Below are positions 7,079-14,207 of a DNA stretch of 21,123 nucleotides, piece by piece. Each line of letters opens with the position of its first letter. The stretch's first letter is position 1. Source of the DNA: an uncultured Micrococcales bacterium (GTDB lineage: Bacteria; Actinomycetota; Actinomycetes; Actinomycetales; Microbacteriaceae); NCBI GenBank assembly GCA_903866485.1, contig CAIPNT010000127.1:1-21123 (forward strand), in the 5' to 3' direction. The notes beneath the pieces were generated by a model. The model searched no databases. It had not been told where the DNA came from and saw only the letters and a list, made by a program, of their open reading frames with translations. The translations under genes and the position numbers were made by a program.

Positions 7079-8293
7079 TTAGTCGGCAGCGGCGAGCTGA
7101 CCGCACGCACCATCAATCTCTTTGCCTCTGGTGTCGCGCAAGGTGGTCGGAATTCCGGCCCGCTCGAGGCGATAAATGAACTCACGGGTGACATCACTGG
7201 TTGACGCCGTCCAGATCGACCCCGGGGTCGGGTTGAGCGGAATCGGGTTGACATGCACCCAGCCCTTGCCGCGCTCGTTGAGCTTTTGCGCGAGCAGATC
7301 GGCACGCCAGGCATGGTCGTTCATGTCTTTGATCAGCGCATACTCGATCGAAACTCGGCGACCGGTGGCGTCAAAATAGGCGCGGGCCGCGTCCAATACC
7401 TCGTCTACCTTCCACTTTGAATTCACCGGGATGAGCTCATCGCGCAGCCCGTCATCCGGCGCGTGAAGTGAAAGCGCGAAGGTGACCGGCACCTTTTCGG
7501 CGGTGAGTTTTTCAATGCCCGGCAGCAGGCCTACGGTTGACACCGTGATGTTGCGGGCAGACATTCCGAGACCCTCGGGTTGCGGCGCAATCATGGTGCG
7601 CACGGCCTTCATCACGCGGCTGTAGTTTGCCAGCGGCTCACCCATGCCCATAAACACGATGTTGGTCACCCGGTCTGGCGAGTCGGCCAGCTTGGCTTTT
7701 GAACCACCGAGTTCACCGGCGGCAATCACCTGGTTGGCGCGAACGATTTGATCGACGATTTCGCCGGCCGACATGTTGCGGGTTAGGCCGGCCTGGCCGG
7801 TGGCACAGAACGGGCAGTTCATGCCGCAGCCGGCTTGGCTTGAAATGCACAGCGTGATGCGGCCGGTGTATCGCATGAGCACCGACTCGACCAAGGCGCC
7901 ATCGTGCAGCCTCCACAAAAACTTGATGGTGTCGCCGTTGTCAGTCTGCAGGCGCTTGACCTGAGTGAGCAGTTGCGGCAGAAGTGCCGCCGCGAGTTCT
8001 TCACGACCAGCTGCCGGCAAGTCAGTCATGTCGGCAGGGTCGCTGGTGTAATGCGTGAAATAGTGGGCTGCGATCTGCTTGGCTCTAAAGGCCGGAGCGC
8101 CAATCTCATTCATTTTTGCCGCACGCTCATCGGCTGTTAAGTCGACCAGGTGCACCGGTGGCTTTCCGCGCTTTACCTCGGCAAACTGCAGCAGTGGCTT
8201 GCCGGTTTTTTCATCCAGCTTCTGCTTCCAGCCTTCGGTGGCAGGTCTAACCTGAGGCCTCAAAGGTGCCCCGGCTGTTGGCTCTGGCGACAT
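7079..8293 (-). CDS. rlmN: Dual-specificity RNA methyltransferase RlmN (23S rRNA A2503 / tRNA A37 C2-methyl)
   Basis: A 404-residue radical-SAM enzyme that adds a methyl group to C2 of A2503 in 23S rRNA, and in studied members also A37 of some tRNAs. The [4Fe-4S] cysteines are C156, C160 and C163 ([10 protein letters not shown]). The two other cysteines of the mechanism are C149 (LCISSQ) and the methyl-carrying C397 in [14 protein letters not shown] near the C-terminus. [32 protein letters not shown] and [13 protein letters not shown] are all in place. The N-terminal extension of about 40 residues ([31 protein letters not shown]) is usual in actinobacterial RlmN and supports the ATG at 8293, which has GGAG six bases upstream. 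It is transcribed away from the sucrose phosphorylase gene and looks like a single-gene unit. Confidence 0.97.
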   Translation of the reverse strand: MSPEPTAGAPLRPQVRPATEGWKQKLDEKTGKPLLQFAEVKRGKPPVHLVDLTADERAAKMNEIGAPAFRAKQIAAHYFTHYTSDPADMTDLPAAGREELAAALLPQLLTQVKRLQTDNGDTIKFLWRLHDGALVESVLMRYTGRITLCISSQAGCGMNCPFCATGQAGLTRNMSAGEIVDQIVRANQVIAAGELGGSKAKLADSPDRVTNIVFMGMGEPLANYSRVMKAVRTMIAPQPEGLGMSARNITVSTVGLLPGIEKLTAEKVPVTFALSLHAPDDGLRDELIPVNSKWKVDEVLDAARAYFDATGRRVSIEYALIKDMNDHAWRADLLAQKLNERGKGWVHVNPIPLNPTPGSIWTASTSDVTREFIYRLERAGIPTTLRDTRGKEIDGACGQLAAAD

Positions 8294-8428
8294 GTGAGGC
8301 TCCTAGTTGATTAGCTATTGCTGCTCGGCCGCCGCGATTTTGCAGTTTGCGACCTTGCTTCGATATTAGTTTGCCGGCGGCCAAACGGGCACCCGGGCCG
8401 GCGGCAAAGCCCATGGATGCGCCAGACG

Positions 8429-8442
8429 CGCAAGCGCTTGCG
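8429..8442. promoter_or_regulatory. 14-bp perfect palindrome, LacI-family operator type
   Basis: CGCAAGCGCTTGCG is a perfect palindrome with a central CG and fits the general LacI/GalR-family operator pattern GNAANCGNTTNC at every defined position. It lies 50 bases upstream of the -35 box of the sucrose phosphorylase gene. LacI-type repressors commonly control sucrose genes, so a sugar-responsive operator is the likely role; no regulator gene is in the window. Confidence 0.6.
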
Positions 8443-8491
8443 ATTCATCGGCGGTTTTTAGTCAGCCCATTTATAGAAACGTTGTAAAAAC

Positions 8492-8522
8492 TTGACCAAA
8501 AAGCGGTGTAACCGCTTACAGT
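8492..8522 (+). promoter_or_regulatory. Candidate promoter of sucrose phosphorylase with embedded operator (8501-8517)
   Basis: TTGACC (8492-8497) and TACAGT (8517-8522) match the -35 and -10 consensus at four or five of six positions each, with a long 19-base spacer. That spacer holds the inverted repeat AAGCGGT-gta-ACCGCTT (8501-8517), whose right arm runs into the -10 box. A repressor bound there would block RNA polymerase directly. Another TATAGT lies at 8530-8535 but has no good -35 partner. Confidence 0.5.
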
Positions 8523-8596
8523 TTGGATTTATAGTTGACGAAGCAATCGATCAAAAGAATCGAACACGTTTCGTGCGCCCGGTTCAAGGAGGAACA

Positions 8597-10066
8597 ATGT
8601 CAGGTGTCAGCGTCTTGGTTTATGCCGAGCGAGTCGGCGGTTCGCTGGGTCACATCGAAAAGCTTCTTCACGGCCCACTGGCCGACTTCAACGGCATCCA
8701 TGTTCTTCCGTTCTTTCACCCATACGACGGCGACGACGCAGGCTTCGACCCAATCGACCACAAAATTGTTGACCCGCGCCTTGGCAACTGGTCAGATTTC
8801 AAGCGCATCTCTGAAACCCACGAGCTAACCGCCGATCTAATCGTTAACCATGCCTCGGCTCTGTCACCAGAGTTCATCGACTGGCAAGAGAAGGGTGACA
8901 AGTCAGATTACGCCGGACTCTTTCTAACCTTCGACACCGTTTTTCCAAACGGCGGCACCGAAGATGGCATCACCTCTTTCTATCGCCCACGCCCGGGAAT
9001 GCCATTCACAGCATATGAGGTAGCCGGCAAGCGCCGCCTAGTGTGGACCACCTTCATGCCATCGCAGGTAGATATCGACATCAAGCACGAAAAGGGCCAG
9101 GCATACCTGCGCTCGGTGCTTGACGCCCTAAAGTCTGGCGGAGTCAAGGTTGTGCGTCTCGACGCCGTTGGCTATGCGGTTAAGACCCCTGGCACCGACT
9201 CTTTCATGACCAAAGAGACCCTCGAGTTTGTTGAAGAGATCGCCGATTTGATTCGCTCGTACGACATGCGCGTCTTGGTTGAGGTGCACGCTCACTACAC
9301 CCAACAGCTCGAGATTGCTCCGCTGGTTGACCTGATCTATGACTTTCAAACCGCCCCGTTGCTGCTGCACTCATTCTTCACTGGCACTGTCGACCGCCTA
9401 GACAACTGGTTCAAGATTCGCCCGGCAAACTGCCTCAACGTGCTTGACACCCACGACGGCTATGGAGTCATCGACGGCGGCCCGATCAATGGTCGCCCAG
9501 GGCTTATCACCCAGGATGAGATGGCCTACATCTTTAAGAAGGCCGAAGAGAACACCAACGGTCACAGCGCCATCGCATCGGTTGTGCCACAGTGGTTCAC
9601 CCTGCCACACCAGATCAACGCGACCCTGCCAAACATCGTGGCCGACGACACCGCCTATGTGATTATGCGCGCGGTTCAGTTCTTCTTGCCTGGTGAACCA
9701 CAGATTTACTATGTTGGTCTGTTCAATGGCATGGATGACGTTGAACTATTCAACAAGACAGGCCAGGGTCGCGACGTAAACCGCCACAACTACACCCCGG
9801 CCGAGATTGACGCTGCTCTGCAGCAGCCGGTCACCAAGGCCATCCTCGGTCTGGCTCGCCTGCGCAAACTATCGGTGTTCAACGGCCAGTTCAGCTGGGC
9901 AGTCACCGGTGGCGACAGCCTGCGTCTCGACTGGATCAGCGGCTCAGACAGCCTGTCGCTCGAGTTCACCACCAAGGTGGGCGCGGCAGACTTCAAGGTT
10001 TCAATCAGCGACGCCAGCAGCACTCGCAGCTATTCGACCATCGAAGAGCTGGGTTCGGCCAACTAA
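8597..10066 (+). CDS. Sucrose phosphorylase-family enzyme (GH13 subfamily 18)
   Basis: A 489-residue enzyme close in length and wording to the Bifidobacterium adolescentis sucrose phosphorylase. It would convert sucrose and phosphate to alpha-glucose-1-phosphate and fructose in the cytoplasm, saving ATP. Catalytic residues by motif are nucleophile D189 (VVRLDAVGY), acid-base E229 (LVEVHAHY) and transition-state stabiliser D287 (VLDTHDGYGVID). LPFFHPYDGDDAGFDPIDH, YRPRPGMPF and AVQFFLPGEPQIYYVGLFNG are also typical. The frame opens at 8492, but the ATG at 8597 follows a perfect AAGGAGG (8586-8592) and gives the family N-terminus, so it is the start. No signal peptide is present. Other GH13_18 specificities (sucrose-6-phosphate, glucosylglycerol or glucosylglycerate phosphorylase) cannot be excluded. 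A phosphatase-family gene follows after 20 bases. Confidence 0.92.
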   Translation: MSGVSVLVYAERVGGSLGHIEKLLHGPLADFNGIHVLPFFHPYDGDDAGFDPIDHKIVDPRLGNWSDFKRISETHELTADLIVNHASALSPEFIDWQEKGDKSDYAGLFLTFDTVFPNGGTEDGITSFYRPRPGMPFTAYEVAGKRRLVWTTFMPSQVDIDIKHEKGQAYLRSVLDALKSGGVKVVRLDAVGYAVKTPGTDSFMTKETLEFVEEIADLIRSYDMRVLVEVHAHYTQQLEIAPLVDLIYDFQTAPLLLHSFFTGTVDRLDNWFKIRPANCLNVLDTHDGYGVIDGGPINGRPGLITQDEMAYIFKKAEENTNGHSAIASVVPQWFTLPHQINATLPNIVADDTAYVIMRAVQFFLPGEPQIYYVGLFNGMDDVELFNKTGQGRDVNRHNYTPAEIDAALQQPVTKAILGLARLRKLSVFNGQFSWAVTGGDSLRLDWISGSDSLSLEFTTKVGAADFKVSISDASSTRSYSTIEELGSAN

Positions 10067-10074
10067 ACTCGCTT

Positions 10075-10080
10075 ACCCTT
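10075..10080 (+). promoter_or_regulatory. Possible -10 box (TACCCT) for leaderless transcription of the phosphatase gene
   Basis: TACCCT fits the actinobacterial TANNNT -10 pattern and ends six bases before the phosphatase ATG at 10087, the spacing expected when transcription starts at the A of the ATG. The only Shine-Dalgarno-like sequence (GAAGG) is one base from the ATG, too close to work normally. The pattern is short and could be chance. Confidence 0.25.
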
Positions 10081-10086
10081 GAAGGT

Positions 10087-10827
10087 ATGAATCTTGATGA
10101 CCTTCTCGAGTGTGCTCTTGCCGCAGCCAACATCGGTGCGGCCGAGCTGAAGCAACGCTTTCGCGGTCCACTGCAAATCAGCTCGAAAACCTCACCCGAA
10201 GATCACGTCACCGACGCCGACCTAGCCTCTGAGGCGATGGTGCGCGCGGCAATCGGCGAGCGCCGACCAAACGACACCATCACCGGCGAAGAGCTGGCAA
10301 ATCAGGTTGGCGAGCACGCTGAGGTTCGCTGGAGCATTGACCCACTAGATGGCACGGTCAACTACACCCGAGGCTTTCCAAACTATTGCACTTCGGTTGG
10401 CGCCGCCTCGGTCGAAACCGGCGAGTGGTTGGTTGGTGCTGTTGTGGCTCCATCGCTTGGCCTCACCTACTATGCCAAGCGGGGCGGTGGCGCGTTTGTG
10501 ATTCGGGATGGGCAGCACATCCAGCTGTTTGGCCCACCGGCAGAACGAGCCACCAAGATTGTTGCCACAGGGTTTTCTTATCAGGCCGAAAAGCGCATTC
10601 CGCAGTTGCAAAAACTGATTGAACTAATGCCAGAGTTTGTTGATATTCGCAGGATGGGTTCTGCCGCGCTTGACATTTGCGCGGTAGCCGAAGGCGCCAT
10701 CGACGCCTACTATGAGGCCGACATCAAAGAGTATGACTGGGCGGCCTCGGCGCTGATCGCTGAGGAGGCAGGGCTAACTGTGCAGCGCCCCGCCTACGTT
10801 GGCGATCTGTGCCACGTCAGGCGCTAG
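10087..10827 (+). CDS. Inositol monophosphatase-family phosphatase, C-terminus probably frameshifted
   Basis: A 246-residue protein of the Mg2+-dependent IMPase/HisN/CysQ family, which hydrolyses small sugar or inositol phosphates. The metal-site motifs are GEE (residues 67-69), WSIDPLDGTVNYTRGFP (DPLDGT) and YDWAASALIAEEAG (the family W-D site, here Y-D-W). The specific substrate (inositol-1-phosphate, histidinol-phosphate, others) cannot be assigned. The end is odd: after AGLTVQRPAYVGD the frame runs DLCHVRR and stops at 10825-10827, whereas one frame over the DNA reads ICATSGASLGVQLEL, which resembles a normal IMPase tail and matches the tail-like sequence in the second repeat copy at 14121-14183. 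A 1-nt insertion or 2-nt deletion near 10791-10812 would explain this. The active-site motifs are untouched, so the protein may still work. Confidence 0.85.
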   Translation: MNLDDLLECALAAANIGAAELKQRFRGPLQISSKTSPEDHVTDADLASEAMVRAAIGERRPNDTITGEELANQVGEHAEVRWSIDPLDGTVNYTRGFPNYCTSVGAASVETGEWLVGAVVAPSLGLTYYAKRGGGAFVIRDGQHIQLFGPPAERATKIVATGFSYQAEKRIPQLQKLIELMPEFVDIRRMGSAALDICAVAEGAIDAYYEADIKEYDWAASALIAEEAGLTVQRPAYVGDLCHVRR

Positions 10828-10871
10828 CCTTGGCGTGCAGCTCGAGCTTTGTATAAAGGTCTTCGAGCAGC
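10813..10871. repeat. Imperfect direct repeat, copy 1 (left flank of surface-protein gene)
   Basis: These 59 bases match 14150-14207 in the same orientation with five substitutions and one 1-nt gap. A further 13-base block (10778-10790 against 14122-14134, one mismatch) extends the match upstream. Read on plus it carries the phosphatase 3' end; read on minus it carries LLEDLYTKLELHAKASA-stop, a C-terminus like that of the nucleoside hydrolase. It abuts the stop codon of the surface-protein gene exactly. Confidence 0.85.
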
Positions 10872-13800
10872 TAGTTAGCCGGCTGGAACCTCAGCGTGGC
10901 AAGTGTCTTGGTCGCGTATCGAACTCGCAAAGTCGTAGCCGGTGCGATCATACGATTGAAAGTTCCGACACCACTTTGGTTGAGTTTTATTGAGCCTAGA
11001 ACACGATATAGACCGTTGTTCTTGACCGAGCTCTCAATGCCAACTCTTTTGTTTGCATAAGCTGCCCCGAGGCTAATCAGAACACTCCTGACCCCGACGA
11101 CAATGGGAACAGCAAGCACGTTCAATTTGACCGGCTTCGAGCTTGAGTGCAGATAGATTTCATCGCCAGCCTTGATAGCAACCACGGCACAAGCTCCGGG
11201 CTTTATACCCTTGACAACGCCGGTGCTCGATACGCTGCAGGTAGCAGGAGTGTTGGATTGGTAGAGCACAACGCCGACACCTGAACCGCCCTTTGAAACC
11301 AAGGCGCTGGTGGCGTTGACATACAAAGTCACAGCCTTTGCACTGACAGTTTGCTGCACTGGTTGTGCTTTTTTCAAACCATACACCGTCAGGTGATTTG
11401 AAAGAATAATCACCGTTCCGTCCTGGTCTAGGTAATAGCCGTCGGTCATGCCACTAGGCAAAACCGATGAAGAAATCATTGGAATTGGCAGCCAAATTAG
11501 CCCATCCTCGGATTTGGCCACCACTAAGGCACCCTTTTGGCTGAGGATGTGAAGCGACATTGGCGATGCCAAACTTTCAACGGGTGCCCCGTTCTTGTCC
11601 AGAATTTCAACTTGAACCGAGACAGCTCCGAGACTAAGAGCCGTGTCATTCGATCTAGGGGTGATGCGCACTTGAGCAGCTGCCCCGCTAACGCCCGACG
11701 GAATAGCCACTTCAACCGGAACCAAGACACCGGTTGCGCCAACCACATTGACGAGCAAGTCTTTCGACTCATCTAGAGCCAGATTCATCGTCAACTTTTG
11801 GCCAATGGTTAGCGTGACGGCAGCCAATGGAATCTTTGTCCACTCGGCATACAACGTTATGTCAGCACCAAACTGATAGATTTCACCCGCATCCAGTTCA
11901 AACCCAGTGTGGTTTGAGGTTGAATTCCAGTCATGAAAGACATATCCAGGTCTAACGAATCCGTTTTGCCTAACGGCAGCTGGACCATTGCTGGTCTGCG
12001 TTTCGGTTGAACCTGAGGCGGCTCCGTTGCCAAGGAAGGTTATGGTGTGACTGCCAGAGTTGCCTCCACCGATTGGTGCGGGATATTCCCACATCGCATA
12101 GAGAGTTGTATCTGAATCGAAGGAATAGGTCGTGGCGTCGTCATAACTGCTGCCGGAACCATCGATTGCAGTGTTCCACTCGTCAAAAACATATCCGGTT
12201 TTGGAAAAGCTGTTTGCCTGCAAGGTTGCCGAACCGGCGTGAATCTGGCTTGACATGGTTCCGCTGGTTGCGCCATTACCGTTGAAAGTAACGGTGTGCG
12301 CAACCGGAGGAAGGGCAACCCACTGCGCATAAAGAGTCACATCGGCGTCGAATTCATAGATTGAATCATCCGCATAGAAAGTGCCGCCGGTGGTGGCGCT
12401 GGTTGACCAACCCTGAAACGTGTATCCCGTTTTCGAGAACGCATTGACGTTCAAGGGCGTCTTCAGGTCAGCGGTTTGAACATCCATGTTTCCGCCAGTC
12501 GCCTGGTTTCCGTTGAAAGTGACTCTATGCGCCGATGCATATCGAACAAATCCACTGAAAGTCTGCGAGTAGGTGCTTGGTGATGCTTGGGCAACCGTTG
12601 ACGTGATCGTGAACGAGTAGGGGCCAGATGAAGTAGGTGTGCCCGACACGTAAGGGTCGCCACCACCGCCCTTGCCACCGCTGGTCAAGTTGACCGCGAG
12701 GTCAGGGATGAGTGCAGAACTAGAGATCGAGAAGGTGCCTCTGTCGCCATCGGTGCGAATGCCAACGCCCAGGGTGTCAGAGTAAGGATCATCGGCTATT
12801 GGAGAACCGACGGTCAGGTCTCCGAAGGTAGCGATGCCAGAAACCAGGGGTTGCAAGAATCTAGTTGGGGTTCCTGGAGCCTCTGAAATCGAGAAGTCAA
12901 AATATGCTGACCGTCGCTGGGAGTCATAGACGTGCAATCGCATTTGATAGGTTCCGGGGGCGATGCAGTTCCACGCAGCATCATTCTGGTAGGTGCCAGT
13001 CTGCACCTCTAGAGCTCGATAAATAACTCCGGCTGGAGGTGTTGGCGCCCAGGATGGCGCTGAACTGCTTATGGTAACTGCCGGGCCGTTTTGACAACTG
13101 GTGTTTAGGTCGTTGTTTATCGAATTGAATGAACCATCCGAGTAAAAGGGAAAGTTCGCAACTATTGCGTAGCCGGTCTGCGGCGGATTATCGCCGAAAC
13201 CCGTCAATGCAATGAGCGTGTTCACTCCAAAACCATCCGGCGAGGTGTGAGTGAAGTGGGTTGCGGTCACGGTGTTGATCTGGTTGCTTGCCGTCGCATC
13301 AAACATAGCCACGGACGGAGTCACCACTGGCTCGGAATAGCTGAACGCACCAGCAGATCGAAGCCTCGAGCCATCTGGATTTCGAATAATTAGGGTCACT
13401 TGACCAGGCGTTGAGTAGGCCGGCATGATTGCACTTATTCGAGTGCTAGTCGCCGAAAGAACCGTCAAATAGTCAGGCGTGCCAGCATCGTCTACCGCCA
13501 CCGTTACCTGACTATCAAAGCCCGTGCCAACGATGGTGACCACCTGGCCACCAAGCGTTGAACCGGTTGGCGGGTCAATCGTGTCAAGCGTCGGCCGGCA
13601 AAGAGAGTCGATCAGCCCAACCACCGTCTGCGAGTCGTGGTCTGGGTCGATCGGCGATGCAATGATGAAGCGATCGTTGAAGACGGCAGTCGGGGTTCCT
13701 GAAATAATTCCGGTCTGGCTATTAAGAGATAGCCCGGCCGGCAGTTGGCCGGCTAAGACGCTGAATTGGCCGTCATCCGTGCCATCATCTGGCATTGATA

Positions 13801-13993
13801 CGAATGGATCAATTGGCTGACCCACGCAGCCATAAAGCGAGTCTTGGTTCCATGGTGACGAAGAGGCGCTGGCTGGCTGAACCGGCTCAAAGGGTGAAAC
13901 CACAGAGAGCGCCAGACCTATGAGAGCGATTGCCCCAACAGTTTTTGCCGCAAATAATTTCACTGGACGGATTGCTTTTGATTCGTGAGACAT
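10871..13993 (-). CDS. Large secreted surface protein with IPT/TIG and three InlB-type (Flg_new) repeats
   Basis: A 1040-residue exported protein. A signal peptide spans about residues 1-43 (basic start, hydrophobic AKTVGAIALIGLALSVVS, cleavage near ASA). Residues 75-112 resemble a putative-Ig (He_PIG) module (LPAGLSLNSQTGIISGTP). IPT/TIG-like sequence occupies about 135-222 (GSTLGGQVVTIVGTGFDSQ). Three InlB B-type repeats lie at about 488-558, 565-635 and 648-718, each running from a VTFNGN-like strand through SKTGYxFxxW to LYAxW. The remaining 320 residues are beta-rich, Ig-like and unrecognised. There is no LPXTG or C-terminal membrane anchor, so attachment is unclear. The ATG at 13993 follows GGAAGGTGGG. 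The gene is bracketed by a 59-bp direct repeat and has an iron box about 95 bases upstream, suggesting an acquired, possibly iron-controlled adhesin or binding protein; the function is inferred only. Confidence 0.85.
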   Translation of the reverse strand: MSHESKAIRPVKLFAAKTVGAIALIGLALSVVSPFEPVQPASASSSPWNQDSLYGCVGQPIDPFVSMPDDGTDDGQFSVLAGQLPAGLSLNSQTGIISGTPTAVFNDRFIIASPIDPDHDSQTVVGLIDSLCRPTLDTIDPPTGSTLGGQVVTIVGTGFDSQVTVAVDDAGTPDYLTVLSATSTRISAIMPAYSTPGQVTLIIRNPDGSRLRSAGAFSYSEPVVTPSVAMFDATASNQINTVTATHFTHTSPDGFGVNTLIALTGFGDNPPQTGYAIVANFPFYSDGSFNSINNDLNTSCQNGPAVTISSSAPSWAPTPPAGVIYRALEVQTGTYQNDAAWNCIAPGTYQMRLHVYDSQRRSAYFDFSISEAPGTPTRFLQPLVSGIATFGDLTVGSPIADDPYSDTLGVGIRTDGDRGTFSISSSALIPDLAVNLTSGGKGGGGDPYVSGTPTSSGPYSFTITSTVAQASPSTYSQTFSGFVRYASAHRVTFNGNQATGGNMDVQTADLKTPLNVNAFSKTGYTFQGWSTSATTGGTFYADDSIYEFDADVTLYAQWVALPPVAHTVTFNGNGATSGTMSSQIHAGSATLQANSFSKTGYVFDEWNTAIDGSGSSYDDATTYSFDSDTTLYAMWEYPAPIGGGNSGSHTITFLGNGAASGSTETQTSNGPAAVRQNGFVRPGYVFHDWNSTSNHTGFELDAGEIYQFGADITLYAEWTKIPLAAVTLTIGQKLTMNLALDESKDLLVNVVGATGVLVPVEVAIPSGVSGAAAQVRITPRSNDTALSLGAVSVQVEILDKNGAPVESLASPMSLHILSQKGALVVAKSEDGLIWLPIPMISSSVLPSGMTDGYYLDQDGTVIILSNHLTVYGLKKAQPVQQTVSAKAVTLYVNATSALVSKGGSGVGVVLYQSNTPATCSVSSTGVVKGIKPGACAVVAIKAGDEIYLHSSSKPVKLNVLAVPIVVGVRSVLISLGAAYANKRVGIESSVKNNGLYRVLGSIKLNQSGVGTFNRMIAPATTLRVRYATKTLATLRFQPAN

Positions 13994-14085
13994 AGTCCCA
14001 CCTTCCCCGGCGTTAGCAATCGATAAGTTTCAGTTGCCTTTTATGCCTTAAAGCGAACCTACTCTCTATTTGATTGAGTGCAAAC

Positions 14086-14104
14086 CTAGGCAAGCCTTAC
14101 CTAA
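14086..14104 (-). promoter_or_regulatory. DtxR/IdeR-type iron box upstream of the surface-protein gene
   Basis: CTAGGCAAGCCTTACCTAA matches 16 of 19 positions of the DtxR/IdeR consensus TWAGGTTAGSCTWACCTWA, and its two arms (TAGGCAAG / CTTACCTA) are inverted with one mismatch around a central C. It lies 93-111 bases upstream of the ATG at 13993; no other gene start is close. Such sites are normally bound by the Fe2+-loaded regulator, giving derepression under iron limitation. Confidence 0.65.
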
Positions 14105-14120
14105 TTTTTTTGAATTTGAT

Positions 14121-14183
14121 GCTGTGCACCGCCCGGTGACGACCATTGTCACGTTAGGCGCGAGCTTTGGCGTGCAGCTCTAG
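14121..14183 (+). pseudogene. Remnant of the phosphatase gene 3' end, displaced from 10778-10871
   Basis: Reading plus from 14121 gives AVHRPVTTIVTLGASFGVQL and a TAG at 14181-14183, with no start codon or upstream gene body. It corresponds to the C-terminal tail expected for the phosphatase at 10087-10827 (TVQRP..., then ATSGASLGVQL in the shifted frame). It overlaps the nucleoside hydrolase 3' end on the other strand by four bases. It is read here as the second copy of a duplicated gene junction. Confidence 0.6.
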
Positions 14184-14207
14184 CTTTGCATAAGGTCTTC
14201 GAGCAGC
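14150..14207. repeat. Imperfect direct repeat, copy 2 (right flank of surface-protein gene)
   Basis: 58 bases matching 10813-10871 with five substitutions; the gap is a missing A near 14192 (ATAAGG here, ATAAAGG in copy 1). On minus it forms the actual 3' end of the nucleoside hydrolase gene. Restoring the missing base would extend that protein to LLEDLYAKLELHAKARA-stop, nearly identical to the reading in copy 1. Confidence 0.85.

Larger units (their letters stand above)
8294..8596. other. Divergent intergenic regulatory region, rlmN / sucrose phosphorylase
   Basis: No convincing gene is present in these 303 bases. The rlmN-proximal part is GC-rich and holds a 9-base direct repeat GCCGGCGGC at 8373-8381 and 8397-8405. 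The phosphorylase-proximal part is more AT-rich and contains the palindrome at 8429-8442 and the promoter-embedded inverted repeat at 8501-8517. The leader from the predicted transcription start to the phosphorylase ATG is about 70 nt and ends in AAGGAGG. Confidence 0.6.

Noticed and set aside
8492..8596. Upstream start for sucrose phosphorylase (524 residues)
   Set aside because: The added residues cover the -35/-10 boxes and operator; the AAGGAGG before 8597 decides the start.
10799..10993. 64-residue plus-strand open frame containing ATSGASLGVQLEL
   Set aside because: It is the phosphatase tail in a shifted frame running on into antisense of the surface-protein gene; it is explained by the repeat and frameshift rather than as a separate gene.
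12000..12540. InlB-type repeats as evidence of an internalin from a pathogen
   Set aside because: Flg_new/InlB B-repeats are widespread in secreted proteins of harmless bacteria, and no leucine-rich repeats are present.
10871..13993. Surface-protein block as a transposon or integron cassette
   Set aside because: No transposase, integrase, terminal inverted repeats or attC-like structure were seen; only the imperfect 59-bp direct repeat is supported.
14103..14117. T-rich run as an intrinsic terminator
   Set aside because: No stem precedes it on the plus strand and no plus-strand gene ends there; the nearby inverted repeat fits an iron box better.
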